From: SURF-32 sp964648365
GTDB taxonomy: Bacteria > Planctomycetota > Phycisphaerae > UBA1845
NCBI GenBank assembly: GCA_964648365.1
Contig: CAZYLK010000003.1
Coordinates: 11,787-75,786 of the forward strand
Reading direction: 5' to 3'
DNA: 64,000 bases
Both the position numbers and the translations under genes were made by a program. The notes below the pieces were generated by a model. That model did not search any database, was not told the DNA's origin, and saw only the letters and a program-made list of their open reading frames with translations. Position 1 is the stretch's first letter. Each line of letters starts with the position of its first letter. This document shows positions 63,836 to 64,000 of this stretch, in pieces.

Positions 63836-64000
63836 GTGCGTGACGCAATCCGCGGGGCTATCAAGCGGTGGGCGGCGCGCGTGGCACGGGCATCTTGCCC
63901 GTGATTGCGACTCGGTACCTGCCCTCCTGGAGGGAAACTACTTCACGACAGGCAGGCGCGCCTGCCGCCCTCCGAATCACACGGCCTGGAAGGCCGTGCC
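63836..64000 (+). repeat. About 190-base composite repeat, copy 2 (cut by window edge)
   Basis: It is homologous in the same direction to 30928-31117: CAATCCGCGGGGCTATCAAG, GGCACGGGCATCTTGCCCGT, GCGACTCGGTACCTG, CGACAGGCAGGCG, CTGCCGCCCTCCGAATCACA, CGGCCTGGA. The window ends inside it. No gene is seen between 63729 and the edge. Confidence 0.9.

Overview
This is a GC-rich bacterial scaffold piece with one 100-base run of N. Its gene content fits a planctomycete or close relative. The evidence is: C-terminal zinc ribbons of the type C-x2-CGYDL-x-G on small membrane proteins; long secreted proteins with thrombospondin type-3 (TSP3), HAF, FG-GAP and beta-helix repeats; sulfatase-like lipoproteins; a BlaI/BlaR1 pair; two ECF sigma/anti-sigma loci; a YfbK-type von Willebrand protein beside a MoxR ATPase; and many TPR or hypothetical lipoproteins. 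The assignment is inference, because no rRNA is present. Housekeeping genes are uvrB, smpB and one tRNA-Ala(GGC).

Layout. 1-13 kb: two RDD membrane proteins, uvrB, a TPR lipoprotein, an eight-heme cytochrome, small hypothetical genes, an aminotransferase, a LolA-like protein and a prepilin-like protein. 13-28 kb: an exported-protein region with a TSP3 protein, an FG-GAP protein, a beta-helix protein whose signal peptide contains an in-frame TAG, a 3'-terminal remnant of an APS kinase gene, a 1025-residue zinc metalloprotease, a tandem pair of paralogous secreted proteins with matching promoter and leader regions, and a HAF/TSP3 protein. 28-39 kb: BlaR1/BlaI, a histidine phosphatase, a Glu/Leu-type dehydrogenase, an acetyltransferase, a His-rich lipoprotein, a large secreted TPR protein, a DUF971 protein and a rhodanese. 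38-47 kb: ECF sigma factor, anti-sigma/von Willebrand fusion and MoxR on the plus strand, then a second sigma, zinc-finger anti-sigma and PDZ-protein set on the minus strand. 47-50 kb: smpB and an AAA-ATPase/RloB-like pair resembling the AbiL/RloAB anti-phage type, with an in-frame TAG in the RloB-like gene. 50-64 kb: an FAD oxidoreductase, a phosphodiesterase-like protein, a membrane protein, tRNA-Ala, two sulfatase-like lipoproteins, a frameshifted DUF1439-like gene, a nucleotide-sugar dehydratase coupled to a secreted repeat protein, and a secreted hypothetical protein.

Between the genes lie several families of short dispersed palindromes and simple repeats. Some occur as inverted doublets about 130 bp apart. 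Several sit directly on the ends of genes, and in at least three cases they supply the last codons or the stop. Gene starts were moved inward from the longest reading frame wherever a Shine-Dalgarno site, signal peptide or family N-terminus argued for it; these choices are noted per entry.
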